The position numbers and the translations under genes were made by a program. Below, one piece after another: positions 35,519-47,600 of a stretch of DNA of 64,000 nt. Below the pieces are notes generated by a model, which was not told the DNA's origin, did not search any database, and saw nothing but the letters and a program-made list of their open reading frames with translations. The first letter of the stretch is position 1. Each line of letters begins with the position of its first letter. Source of the stretch: Hyperoplus lanceolatus (taxonomy: Eukaryota > Chordata > Actinopteri > Uranoscopiformes > Ammodytidae); assembly GCA_026929865.2 (NCBI GenBank), contig CM049396.1:38590501-38654500 (forward strand). Direction: 5' to 3'.

Positions 35519-37152
35519 CACTCAACAAAAATATAAACGCAACACTTTTGTTTTTGCTCCCATTTTTCATGAGATGGACTTAAAGATCTAAAATTCATTC
35601 CAGATACACAATATTACCATTTCTCTCAAACATCGTTCACAAATCTGTCTAAATGTGTGATAGTGAGCACTTCTGCTTTGCTGAGATAATCCATCCCACC
35701 TCACAGGTGTGCCACATCAAGATGCTGATCTGACATCATGATTAGTGCACAGGTGTGCCTTAGACTGTCCACAATAAAAGGCCACCCTGAAATGTGCAGT
35801 TTTGTCTCACAGCAAAATGCCACAGATGCCACAAGCATTGAGGGAGCGTGCAATTGGCATGCTGACAGCAGGAATGTCAACCAGATCTGTTGCTCGTGCA
35901 TTGAATGTTCATGTCTCCACCATAAGCCGTCTCCAAAGGCGTTTCAGAGAATATGGCAGTACATCCAACCGGCCTCACAACCGCAGACCACGTGTAACCA
36001 CACCAGCCCAGGACCTCCACATCCAGCAGGTTCACCTCCAAGATTGTCTGAGACCAGCCACTGAGACAGCTGCTGAAACAATTGGTTTGCATAACCAAAC
36101 AATTTCTGCACAAACTGTCAGAAACCGTCTCAGGGAAGCTCAACTGCATGCTCGTCGTCCTCATCGGGGTCTTGACTTGACTCCAGCTCGTCGCCGTAAC
36201 AGACTTGAGTGGGCAAATGCTCGCATTCGATGGCATCTGGCACGCTGGAGAGGTGTTCTCTTCACTGATGCATCTCGGTTTACATTGTTCAGGGCAGATG
36301 GCAGACAGCGTGTGTGGCGTTGTGTGGGTGAGCGCTTTGCTGATGTCAATGTTGTGGATCGAGTGGCCCATGGTGGTGGTGGTGGGGTTATGGTATGGGC
36401 AGGCATCTGTTATGGACGAAGAACACAGGTGCATTTTATTGATGGCATTTTGAATGCACAGAGATACCGTGATGAGATCCTGAGGCCCATTGTTGTGCCA
36501 TACATCCATGAACATCACCTCACGTTTCAGCAAGATAATGCAAGGCCCCATGTTGCAAGGATCTGTACACAATTCTTGGAAGCTGAAAATGTCCCAGTTC
36601 TTGCATGGCCAGCATACTCACCGGACATGTCACCCATTGAGCATGTTTGGGATGTGCTTGACCGGCGTATACGACAGCGTGCACCACTTCCCATAAAATC
36701 CAGCAACTTCGCACAGCCATTGAAGAGGAGTGGACCAACATTCCACAGGCCACAATTGACAATCTGATAAACTCTATGCGAAGAATATGTGTTGCACTGT
36801 ATGAGGCAAATGGTGGTCACACCAGATACTGACTGGTTCTGAGTCCCCAGACCCCCAATAAAGCAAACAAAATGCACATTTCAGAGTGGCCTTTTATTGT
36901 GGACAGTCTAAGGCACACCTGTGCACTAATCATGATGTCAGATCAGCATCTTGATGTGGCACACCTGTGAGGTGGGATGGATTATCTCAGCAAAGCAGAA
37001 GTGCTCACTATCACACATTTAGACAGATTTGTGAACGCTGTTTGAGAGAAATGGTAATATTGTGTATCTGGAATGAATTTTAGATCTTTAAGTCCATCTC
37101 ATGAAAAATGGGAGCAAAAACAAAAGTGTTGCGTTTATATTTTTGTTGAGTG
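35519..37152 (+). mobile_element. Tc1-like transposon, nearly complete
   Basis: About 284-bp terminal inverted repeats (35519-35802 and 36869-37152; ends CACTCAACAAAAATATAAAC) flanked by TA. One transposase gene between them. The terminal repeats look nearly identical by eye, so the insertion is young. It sits inside the 34778-43051 element; the sister sequence at 27667 shows the site without it. Confidence 0.95.
35817..36832 (+). pseudogene. Tc1-like DD34E transposase, one apparent frameshift near the C-terminus
   Basis: DDE transposase that cuts and pastes its transposon at TA dinucleotides. The ATG at 35817 (MPQMPQALRERAIG) is preferred over an upstream TTG in frame. N-terminal HTH (MSTRSVARALNVHVSTIS) and second DNA-binding half (QTVRNRLREAQLHARRP) precede the catalytic acids: D in VLFTDASRF, D in FQQDNARPH and E in SPDMSPIEHVW, with 34 residues between the last two. 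A one-base change near 36691-36700 shifts the frame: the first frame stops at 36767, while the family tail (IQQLRTAIEEEW ... ALYEANGGHTRY, stop at 36832) is in another frame. Catalytic core intact; full activity doubtful. Confidence 0.92.
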
Positions 37153-37166
37153 TATGTGGATGTCTG

Positions 37167-38455
37167 AGGCCTGTTTCAGGTAGCTGGTTTTACATACTCT
37201 GAGTTAAATCCTGTGCTCTCAGTCAACTCAGAGAGCAGGGTTGATGAGTAACTCTGGGTTTTCGGTTACAGAACAGTGGATCAGCGTTGGGTCAATCAAC
37301 TCTGAGCGTGTTCACTCTGGGTGGAGCATGTGCATAAAAGCCATCGTCAATGGATTGCTGATAACATCATTCACCATGGAAACAGAAAAAACAAATGCGT
37401 GATCCTCCCACTTCTCCACTTCTCAAAAAAGAAAAGAAAAAAAATCTCCGCTCCTCCCACTAGGGTTAGAATTATTAACAAATGGGTTTATGGTATGGAG
37501 AAGAATTAACGGGGATATTGTCTAATAACTCTGATCTAATCTCCTCTGCAATTCAGAAAAAAACTGAGCAAACATTTTTTTTCAAGAGAATAATTTTGCT
37601 TCCGTATGAGAAGCCATAGTCTATTTTAAAAAGTTACGCATATCAGCAGTAAAGTATTAAGCTGGCACCGCACAGCATTGCTGACAGTGTTTTATATTCG
37701 CTATATAATATGTTGGCAAGCTATAGGCTACTGTGCAGTAAACGGACTGTCGCTTCTTTTTAATGGGGATTGAAAGACATCAGCGTCAGACACATTAGGT
37801 GACAGTTTCCATTGAAGAGCCCGATTTATTTATTACCAGATCCATTTTCCTCAAGTGATTACAGTTTGAATTATTATATCATTTTTATATTCATATTAGG
37901 CTATTTAACGAGGCTCGTCTGTGAATTTAGGATCACACAAGTGAACAGTAACGATCGCGTGCAGCCGCAGCGTTACATGACTCCACCTGACATAAATCTG
38001 TTCAGTGACACAGACGTTAAAAAGCATACAATACAAATAGGTTTATTAATCTGAATGTAGAGCATGTTCACGATGTGTAAGGTGGCCGCCTATGAACGGA
38101 CCGAGGGCTGAGAACAAGGCTACTGATCAGATAAATGATCGGTCAAACGTAAAATCATCAGTACATGATAAAAACATGCCGATGGAGATTTCTATGGAGT
38201 GATTTTGTTTCAAACTGTACAGGGACGCGTTGTGACAGTGACTCTTTCTTCAGTCTGAGCTGCAGCGTAAAGTGAAAACAAACTCAGGGTAGGTCTAACC
38301 ACCTCCCGAGCAGCTTAGACCCACGGCGTATGTTGCCGCAGTAACTGACTCAGTTGCGCTGAACCTGCTTCCTGAAACTGAAAACCCAGAGTTTCCACTA
38401 ACTCAGAGCGAACAAACTCTGGGTTGCCTCAAAACCAGCTACCTGAAACAGGCCT
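37167..38455. mobile_element. PIF/Harbinger-type non-autonomous element, CTG target duplication
   Basis: Long inverted ends AGGCCTGTTTCAGGTAGC, continuing into CTGGTTTT and CTCTGAGTTA, with CTG directly outside both (37164-37166, 38456-38458). The 3-bp CWG/TWA target is typical of Harbinger. No transposase. A truncated relative of its right half is at 50830-51383. Confidence 0.9.
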
Positions 38456-38751
38456 CTGGGCTTTATGTCTTTTATTTTTGTTATTGTTATTTTACCTTCA
38501 TTGTTTACCTACTGAATGCACTTACAGGTGAAATTGGAAAAATTAGAATATCGTGCAAAAGTTAATTTCAGTAATTCAACTTTAAAGGTGAAAATAATAT
38601 CTTATACAGACTCATTACATGCAAAGTGAGATATGTGAAGCCTTTATTTGTTATAATTGTGATTATTATGGCTTACAGTTTATAAAAACCCCAAATTCAA
38701 AATCTCAGAAAATTAGAATATTTCATAAAATCAATAAAAAAATTATTTTAA

Positions 38752-40308
38752 AGCAGCTCCGAGTAACATTTAAATATCTTTTAAACAGCCTCATGTTTCC
38801 TCTCATAATCATAAATTACCTTTAACAGCAAACGAGACCTAGCCTGGTCCAACCAGACCATCGTAATTCATTTAATTTGTACAGAAGGTCTGGAAGTGCT
38901 GTAATTGGCAAACGTTCACTCACTTGGAGGCGGGTGTCTGTCGAAGTTTAAAACTATTGGATCTGCCCAGTGCCACTCTGGATTAGCCAACCAATCGCAT
39001 CACGTTTGGTCGTCAGGTGTGTCATGAGCCGGCTTCTGATGGGGCGTTCCAGTTGCACGGGGAACTCGGAAATTTCCGACTTCACTACATATTGTAGTCT
39101 ATGAATCTACCGGTACCTGGCAACAGTAACTTGTTAGAGCCTAACGTTTAGTTATTTGGACGAGAAAGGTTTTAGGCGTCCATACTTTCGCGAGCAGATG
39201 CACTGGAACACAGACAGGTTAGAACTCGGAACTACCAAGTCGGAAATCTCCTTCTTCCGAGTATAAAAGAACGCAGCATTCAACTGAAACTGGAGCCCGA
39301 CTGCGACATCATCGTTCTCAGCCACTCGCTCTGTTCGCTGATTGGACGACTGTAGATTTTCCGGAGAATCTGGGAAATGCGCTGTACACCCAGACTGACT
39401 ATTGAAGGGAAAATTAAATTTGGCCGGAAGTAGGCGGGCGGGCGGAGCCAGGCTAAACAAGACCATCAGTGCAAAGAAAGACGTTTTTATATAGTTTTTA
39501 TTACTGCATTTGGTCTGGTCGCACACCCAGTCCGATTTTCGGTTCACGTGTGCATGCTCTATGGTCACATATCCGTATTGGTCGCAGATTTCAGAGTGGC
39601 GCAGCAACGCGATTTGAGAAGCCTATCACTCCAGGTGAGGGAAGGGGAGCGGGAGCCTTGTTTGAGACAGTTGTTTGTCGTCATAATGACTGATAACGGG
39701 GCTGAACCGTCAAAGAAAAAAAGAGAACGCAATGAAGAAAAGCTAAAAGGGAGAGTGATATAGGCTACGGGTGGAACGAGGGTGTTGCCAAGCAACGTGT
39801 ATACAATTTCACGAGAGCGAAACTAGACTGCAGTGTTTACTCCTAAATGAATGAGCGGTTTGTACTAACACAACATTTGCTTTGCTTCACCATCATCAGA
39901 TAACCATTATCTGAAATAGTAATTATTTACATCAACAACACAAACACATTACCTCATCGTGATCCATACTAACTGCCGTCTCTCGTTCATTCGCTTTCTG
40001 TGAGGACACGTAATCTTTCAGCTCCGTGAGAGAGAGTAGTTAGGTGACACTGCTACATCAACTCATTGCAATCAGGTGTGTGTAGCACTGACTGGCATTA
40101 ATTGATGCAGTGTCAAAACCACTCTCACGGAGCCGAAAAGAGTCCTCACACTTTCAACACACGGACATGCACTATATTGCACCCTTCTCAGTTCACACTT
40201 GCACGCCTGGCACGAGCTAGAAAACAGCTTTGTGATAGCGGGCGTCGTAAAAATACTACCGCTTTTGTCCAAAGGCGCCGCCAACGTGCAATGTTACTCG
40301 TAGTGGCT
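38752..40308. mobile_element. TTAA-flanked AGC-type element, copy D
   Basis: Ends AGCAGCTCCGAGTAAC and GTTACTCGTAGTGGCT in TTAA (38748-38751, 40309-40312). The opposite arm of the palindromic Tc1 reads ATTTTAAATACAG at the same place, proving a single TTAA target. It contains the 9-bp-TSD element at 38840-39455. Confidence 0.93.
38840..39455. mobile_element. TAGCCTGG element, second copy with 9-bp duplication
   Basis: Ends TAGCCTGG and CCAGGCTA; AACGAGACC and AACAAGACC flank it, a 9-bp duplication with one later change. Copies A and B of the surrounding element read AACGAGACCATCAG uninterrupted. Internal match to 16164-16751 in reverse (GGCCAAATTTAATTTTCCC). Confidence 0.9.
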
Positions 40309-41682
40309 TTAAATACAGAAATGTCGGCCCTCTAGAAAGTATAATCATGCATATGTACGAAGTACTTGGTTTGGGCCCCTTTTGCATGAATTCTTGCCTC
40401 AATGCGGCATGGCATGGATGCTATCATTCTGTGGCACTGCTGAGGTGTTATGGAAGCCCAGGTTGCTTTGATAGAGGCCTTCAGCTCGTCTGTATTGTTG
40501 GGTCTGGTGTGTATCATCTTCCTCTTGACAATAGTCCATAGTTTCTCTATGGAGTTCAGGTCAGGGGAGTTGTCTGGCCATTCATGCACAGTAATACCAT
40601 GGTCAGTCAACCAGTTACCAGTGGTTTAGGGTACTGTGGGCAGGTGCCAAGTCTAGCTGGAAATGGAAATTGTCATCACCATAAAGCTTGTCAACAGACA
40701 GAAGCATGAATGCTCTAAAATCTTCTGGTAGATGGCTGTGGTCACTTTGGACTTGATAACACAGTGGACCAACATCAGCAGATGACATGATACCTCAAAT
40801 CATCACTGATCCAAATGAAATGTTGCGTTTCATTTGGAAATCAAGGTTCCACAGTCTAGAGGAAGAGTGGAGGGGCACAAAATCCAAGGGGCTTAAAGAC
40901 CACTGTCAAGTTTCAACAGTCAGTGATGATTTGAGGCACCATGTCATCTGATGGTGTTGGTCCACTGTGATATCAAGTCCAAAGTCACCACAAGTGTCTA
41001 CCAGGAGATTTTAGAGCACTTCGTGCTCCTGTCTGTTGACAAGCTTTATGGAGATGCTGAATTACTTTTTACAGCAATACTTGACACCTGTCCACAGTGC
41101 CAAAACCATAAGTAACTGTTTGACTGACCATGGTATTACAACTCTCCTGACCTGAAATCCATAGATAATCTATGGAGTACTGTCAAGAGGAAGATGATAC
41201 ACACCAGACCCAACAATACAGACGAGCTGAAGGCCTCTATCAAAGCAACCTGGGCTTCCATAACACTTCAGCAGTGCCACAGGCTGATAGAATCCATGCC
41301 ACGCCGCATTTAGGCAATAATTCATGCAAAAGGGGCCCAAACCAAGTACTTAGTACATATGCATGATTATACTTTCTAGAGGGCCAACATTTCTGTATTT
41401 AAAATCCTTCTTTTATTGATTTTATGTAATATTCTAATTTTCTGAGATTTTGAATTTGGGGTTTTCATAAGCTGTAAGTCATAATAATCACAATTATAAC
41501 AAATAAAGGCTTGGAATATCTTACTTTGAATATAATGAGTCTATATAATATATTAGTTTCTCCATTTAGGTTGAATTACTGAAATAAATGAACTTTTTCA
41601 CAATATTCTAATTTTTCGAGTTTCACCTGTATGTTCAGCACTTTGAACAGTGCAAACTGTTATAAATGTGCTTTTATAAATA

Positions 41683-42627
41683 GGGGAGAACGGGGTAATT
41701 TGTCACACGGGTTGGTTGTCACAATTGTTATATCTCGGAACCAGAAGGCGCTGTCTATGAAATTTTGGTATGTAAATATCTAGAATTGGGATCAGAGGTC
41801 ACCAACATAGTCTTCCTTGGAGTTAGACTGCTGAATTTGAGGTGAGACGACTGTTTGTGTTTTTCTTGTCAAATTTAAAATATTTAGCTCCTCAGTATTT
41901 TTCTTCTAGGCTTTTACACAATGGGTTTATAACAAAACACTTGTTACCCATACAAAGTGTGACGGGTAAACTATATTTTAGATTGTGGTTAGCAAGCTAA
42001 TTAGTTGTCAGATGGTTGTTGGCCTTGATGCTAGCAAGAAATTCAAGTTGGGGTTGGTCGTCACATTTTTGGGGGGGTTGGTTGTCACATGTTATCTCAA
42101 GGCTGCAGCCAGAAAAGGAACCCAATAACGAAAGAAATTGTCAAGCTGTATCCTCACTGACACCCCAGAGAAGGAAAGAATAGAGCAGGAAAAGGCAGCT
42201 AGCATGCAAAAGAAAAAAGGACAACAAAATCAAAACAACCCAGTGCATCCCAAACTAGACCAGCTGCCAAGGCTACAGTAAGTTATATAGGCCTATTTGT
42301 CAACTTGACAATGCAATTAAACTTTCAAATTTAGTTCTACTTTCTTGCCTTCTTTTTAAGATTATTCCCATTAAGATAATATTGTGACAAACAACCCCAT
42401 AGTGTTTGACAACCGACCCCTTGATGGGGTTGGTTGTCACAATGTTTAAGGGTGTCTTTGATGATTAATTTCTTCTTTATTACATTAAGATAGAAAAAGT
42501 GAGGGGTACATATTTCAATCCAACACCTTAAGCTTCAATTTAATGTAGGAATGACTATTGAAAGATGTTTAGGTGATGAGCAATTCTAACTAGAGTAAAA
42601 AGTGTGCCTACTTACCTCATTCTCCCC
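41683..42627. mobile_element. TA-flanked GGGGAGAACGGGG MITE
   Basis: Ends GGGGAGAACGGGGTAA and TACCTCATTCTCCCC with TA outside; the sister sequence reads ATAAATACATTTTAC at 27798 without it. Interior rich in GTTGGTTGTCACA motifs. Same family as 60004-60964, opposite orientation. Confidence 0.9.
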
Positions 42628-43345
42628 TACATTTTACTAACTTACTTACTTATAGCCCTTTGGCACAAATCACCCCAACCCCAGAATTTTGGATAATAAG
42701 CATGATGCAGCAGTGTAGGGCTGCCATCGTGCTAACTATATAGACACAATGTGTAGCATACTAAAGCACTAAAACATGTGTCAAAAGTTTTCAAACGTGT
42801 CTATAATTGTTCAGACACAATAATCAAAAAACCTTGATCATGGAAATTTTACTATGGAAGGCAAAAAACAGTTTTTTGAGCTTAAATGTGCTTATATATT
42901 ATCTTATTCCATGTGTCTCCCTTCTTTACAGGATGAGTCAAATGGATGGCTCTTCTTAAATATGTGGTCAAATTTCCAATTTCTTCTATGGTTTTCTAGA
43001 AACAAGGGGTGGCACAACTTCCCCACTGGCACAACTCATCCCACTCTCCCCTATGTAGATTCTAATGATAACACCATATTTTAGTGTTGAGATGAAACAG
43101 TTGCCCATTGGTCAGGCATCCACAGAGGATACCTTAAACATGGCTTACCTCACTGCGTCATTTTCATACATCTCCTGAGAAGAATACATTTCATCCATTG
43201 GTATTGCTTTGTTTTATGTCAATCCCCATAGAACAAATATGTAAAGGACACCCATTGCATTGCATTGATTTATTTAGAAACACATGTCGACTATACAGCC
43301 ATTTTCAGTTTCCAGTTTAAATGATATATATATATATATATATAT

Positions 43346-43685
43346 AGGAAACAGATACCGCTCACTGGTGGCAAAGACTGAGAGACTCAGGAAGAGTTTC
43401 TACCCCCAAGCTATCAGGTATCTAAATGGCACTGATTAAAGCACTTTGAGCGACTGCACTTATATATTTATATACATATATATATATATATATATTTTTT
43501 TATTTAAGTACCCCAACCCCCCCCCCCCCCCTTTAGACTTTGTGCAATAACCCTCTGACATATTGAATGTATTAACTGTTTTGTTATGTTTGTTTATGCG
43601 TATATTTAGCATGGAGCCGACTGTGTACATTTCACTGTGCATTTGTGTATGCGGCAAATAAAATCTGAATCTGAATCTGAATATA
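43346..43685 (+). mobile_element. LINE 3' end (CR1/L2/Rex1-like)
   Basis: GAGACTCAGGAAGAGTTTCT, AAGCTATCAGGTATCTAAAT and a (AATCTG)n-type tail after GGCAAATAAA fit the 3' end of non-LTR elements. A poly-C run lies at 43516-43531 and TA repeats at 43324-43346 and 43478-43494. Confidence 0.65.
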
Positions 43686-43689
43686 TTTA

Positions 43690-44490
43690 GATCATTATAC
43701 CACATTGAAAGTAATGCTGCTACCTTCAATTCTCATGGTCTGTGTAGCTTCTAGCGTGGCCATGTGGTGTACACACAACCATTCAACACTGATATCATTC
43801 TAAAAGTGCATTTCTTAACATTCTGTGTGTAACGTCAAAAGTCCACACTTCCTCTGCTGTGCTGTATTTTAATACTGTCAGTGGCATTTCGCAAGTGCGC
43901 AACAGGCCACTATTCACAGAGTTATTTGCTGGTAAAACATTCACATGATTTCGGAGGAGTGGTTTATGGCTGTACTACCGGTACTTCAAGTAGTAAACCT
44001 TTTCTAGTCCAAAAAGTCCAAAGTTGACTTTCACTTTAGTGTAAATATCATATCCACAAAGCAAAATAAAAAAGTTACATACTGACACATAAAAATGCCT
44101 TAAACGCAGCTTTAAGCCTACACTTGAGATGAAGAGCTGATACTTTCATAATTCTTGACAAAACATTTTTTTGTTGCATGTCTTCTGTTTTTCACTGTAG
44201 CATTCCCACACTTTCACACATTTGATCACCAAACAGAACAGGGGTTGTGTAAAGTTTCAGACGGCAACAAGGCAATGCCTATCCTTAGGCATCACAGACC
44301 AGCACTGTTTGCTTCTCTGTATTACATTATTTTTACCCATCCCATCACTACAGGATGGTAATGTTCATAATTCCATTCCAGGAACACAGCCGACGGTTCA
44401 GCCTGGTAGATGCTGGTGCGACAATCTTTCCACAGCAAGAAGGCGGTTCTTGGTTTCAGCAGATAAAACCGCAGTTACTTTCAGCGATAG
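43690..44490 (-). other. gxylt2: gxylt2 downstream / probable 3' UTR
   Basis: No recognised repeat in the first 400 bases after the stop. No sure polyadenylation signal was chosen, so the UTR end is open. Confidence 0.35.
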
Positions 44491-44667
44491 TTATTTGTGG
44501 GGCCTGATGTGCCGGACTACTTTGTCCTCAAAAACCTTCTTCATGGTCTTTTCTATCTGCTTGAGGAAGACTTGAGGAATGCGACCACACAGCGTGTTGA
44601 CCGTGTCCAGGAACTTGGTCTGGATGGGGTAGAACAGCGACTGGAACATGTTGTCCTCAAAGGGGTA
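44491..44667 (-). CDS. gxylt2: gxylt2 terminal exon and stop
   Basis: Acceptor TCCTGCAG, then 58 codons to TAA. It encodes [31 protein letters not shown] and [13 protein letters not shown], ending HIRPHK. The extreme tail differs from the human one; the helix before it is well conserved. Confidence 0.96.
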   Translation of the reverse strand, partial: YPFEDNMFQSLFYPIQTKFLDTVNTLCGRIPQVFLKQIEKTMKKVFEDKVVRHIRPHK

Positions 44668-47600
44668 CTGCAGGAAACAAGAAACACGAATATTCTGATT
44701 AAGGTCCATGACAACAATCTATATAAGGTGTTTCCATATGCAGCAGCTAGTCCTGTTTACAAGTCCATCAGCAAATTCTGAATGAAGCAGTGACGTGGTA
44801 GAAGCTGCATTGTGTCAGCGTGTTCTTTATTGAGAATAATTCCCGTCCCATCCAAGGAAAATGAACACTCTTTATATCATTATCATTGTCATGCATCGTT
44901 GTTTTGTCAGCTCAAAGGAGGTTAACACCATGGTTTACACACTTAAGTTTAACAGGAGTAAACCATGGCATGTGTTGCAACCTGCCGGAAAATGCAGGGC
45001 ATACTCTGGTGGGATTATTTAGTTCGATTTAGGTGTTAAAATGCCACAATAATGTGATTAAGATCGGAATAGTCCAGTTGTCTTAAAGCGACATTGACTA
45101 CGTTTACTGTACATGCACAGCATATTCTGATTAGGGTCCAAATGCCAGTTAAGAAAATATTCCAAACAAAACTCCTTGAAAGAAGCTGTGTCAGTTTTGG
45201 CTGACAAAACAATGCAGGACAACGATAATGACATAAAGAATTTTCATTTTCCTTGGATGGGACGAGAAGTTTTACCGGAATGTGTTTTGTCAGACATCAT
45301 GACGTTTCTACCACAGAATTTTCAGAAAATGCTGATTGACATGTAAACAGGAATACACCCGTAGTTGCTGAACATGTTAACACCTTATTTGGAATATTGT
45401 CTTAACTGAAGTATGGACCTTAATCAGAATATGCTGTGCATGTAAGCGTAGTCTACGGCTAACCCCCAAATATGACCTTACTCTGATTATGGCGAGCACA
45501 AACTACTGTTTACATGACATGTCTTAGTCAGAATATGATCTTAACCAGGTTAATATCAGAGTATTGGTGTGCGTGTAAACGTGGTCATTCTCCTGTGTCA
45601 GCTCTGATCCCAAAGCAATTTCCCTTTGAACACATCACAATGTACTAAGTGGTATTCACAAATTCCATCAGCATGTGTTGGGTGGGTTGGGGTTGGGGTG
45701 CTCTGTATTAATCATAAATTATGACCCGGCTCGTCTTTAAGAGGCTTATCTCAGCAGAGCAGGGGGAAACCGTCTCTGCCCCCGGAGAAAAAAACTAATT
45801 CTACATTTAAAAACTGACCCAGATTGTTAAATGCAAGAAAAATGCAAAAAAAAGCTAAAAGCTGCTCTTTTCTGCGTTGAAGTATCTATAGGAACAGTCC
45901 AAAAATCTTTGGAAAAAATATGCTTCTTTGCAGATGAAAGGATTATTATTGACAGATTTTCAGTTGTTCAGTATTGTGTTGGTTTTTGATAGGGTTAGGC
46001 TAGAATGATCTCCCTTGTCTCCAGTCTTTTTGCTAAGCTAGACTATATGTGTCAGACTTTATAAGGAAGCACATAGCTGGAATTTATATTCAGCTTTTTA
46101 CCTGACTGGTTAAAAAAGGTGTAATCACCAAAGGGTTGTGTATTTTCTCCTCCACAATACACAACCTTGGTAGACCAAGTTCATGGCTGAATTTGATATG
46201 TTGATGTGCCATAGCAGGAAAAGAACAGGCTGTCATGCCTAAATAGAATGCAGCTATTGTTAGTATGGCGAGATTTTAAAAACTTTTTTATCCCACTTGT
46301 ATCTTTATGTAGGCCAGGGGTGTCCAAACATTTTTCACTGAGGGCCACATACAGAAAAATCTACGAAGGGCCGGGCCACTTGGTAAAAATAACAATTTTT
46401 TATCCATATGAAATAGGGCTGGGCGATATAGGCTAAAACTATATCTCGAATTCTATTTGAAACTTGCACATGGCAAAGAGTTTGCGCATTTTATTGATTA
46501 TTCCACATCCTTCACCACTCCCATACAATGGATCCAGCACTATTTTATTCGGAACAAATTTGTCTTTTTCCATCTTCTGTTAAAGCCACTACGAGTAACT
46601 TTGTCAGTTGGCGGCCCCTTTGGACAAAAGCGTTTGCTGTCGTAAAGCTGTTTTCTAGCGTGTGCCGGCCGTGCGAGTGTCAAATGATTAGGACGCAATA
46701 TAGTGCATGTCCGTGTGTTGAAAGTGTGAGGGCACAAATTCTTTTCGGCTCCGTGAGAGTGGTTATCAGACTGCACTAAAAACAGACTGTAACTCGCTCA
46801 ATTCTGAACCGATTTTCATTAAATTTAGTTTGTTATGAAGATCAATTAATCATGCTTACGTGTTGGAATTAAATTCAGTTACGGGGGCGCTGACCCACAG
46901 ACTTTGTGTGAGTGTGTTTGTGCTCACGGGGAACTTTAGGAGGGGGCGGAGGTGAGGACGCTGACGTGCGTTGCCTCGGCGACTGCGGGCTTTCCAAGAT
47001 GGCGGCCGTTCTGCGCCTGCGGTCTTCATATCGTGCAGGCTCCTCAGATCGTGTAGTGACAAGGCTCCTTCATATGCGGCTGAGAAATGCAGCCTTCGTT
47101 TCACGGTTTTGAAGGCTGCAACAGATGGATCCTTCGCGGCCCAACATATCCCAAGATTCATTGCGTTTTTTTCCAAAATAAAATAAAAACTAGAACTGCA
47201 AGCAGTTATGACCGGGCCTCCGACCACTCGTCGTCAACCGCCCGCCCCGCTCACTTCACAGAATCTGTGGATGTAAAGTTTTTGACTGTGGGATGTTCGG
47301 TTGGGGAGTAATGAGCAAAAGAGATCGTCAACCTCTCCACTGTAAAACAATGGAGAGGCTGTCATTCTCTCCACTGTAAAACATTTTTTTTCCTTTTCTG
47401 AAAATTCCCCCCACATTGATATTTCTTCCATATTTCTTATATAGACTCTATGCCCCTCGATGGTTTCCCTGGAGTTTGAAGAAAATTCCTTTGGGAGTTG
47501 TATAGGTATTGCTGTTTACAAGCTGATATACATTTAGTGTGCTTTTCCCCCTTATGGATGAATTTCCAAACTGCCACGGTGGAACGATGCAGCTCAATTC

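Larger units (their letters stand above)
38525..41629. mobile_element. Palindromic Tc1-like element (two mirrored 3' halves), interrupted
   Basis: Ends ACAGGTGAAA and TTTCACCTGT with TA outside; empty site at 27749 in the sister copy. Both halves encode the C-terminal part of the same transposase in opposite directions (minus 40610-40332: NSPDLNSIEKLWTIVKRK, HRMIASMPCRIEARIHAKG; plus about 41130-41380, decayed). The mirror centre is near 40860. The left arm is split by a TTAA element (38752-40308). No N-terminal half remains. Confidence 0.88.
34778..43051 (-). mobile_element. TA-flanked pogo/Tigger-like element carrying nested insertions
   Basis: Ends GGGGAGAGTGGGGTGAG and CTCATCCCACTCTCCCC with TA outside. 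The element's own sequence is 34778-35518, 37153-37166, 38456-38524, 41630-41682 and 42628-43051. The minus frame 35465-35140 ([33 protein letters not shown]) looks like the tail of a transposon-encoded protein; I do not recognise the family surely. Everything else is inserted DNA. Confidence 0.75.

Noticed and set aside
35817-36832. Domesticated host transposase gene
   Set aside because: It is flanked by near-identical terminal repeats and TA, and has a frame change; it is an ordinary transposon copy.
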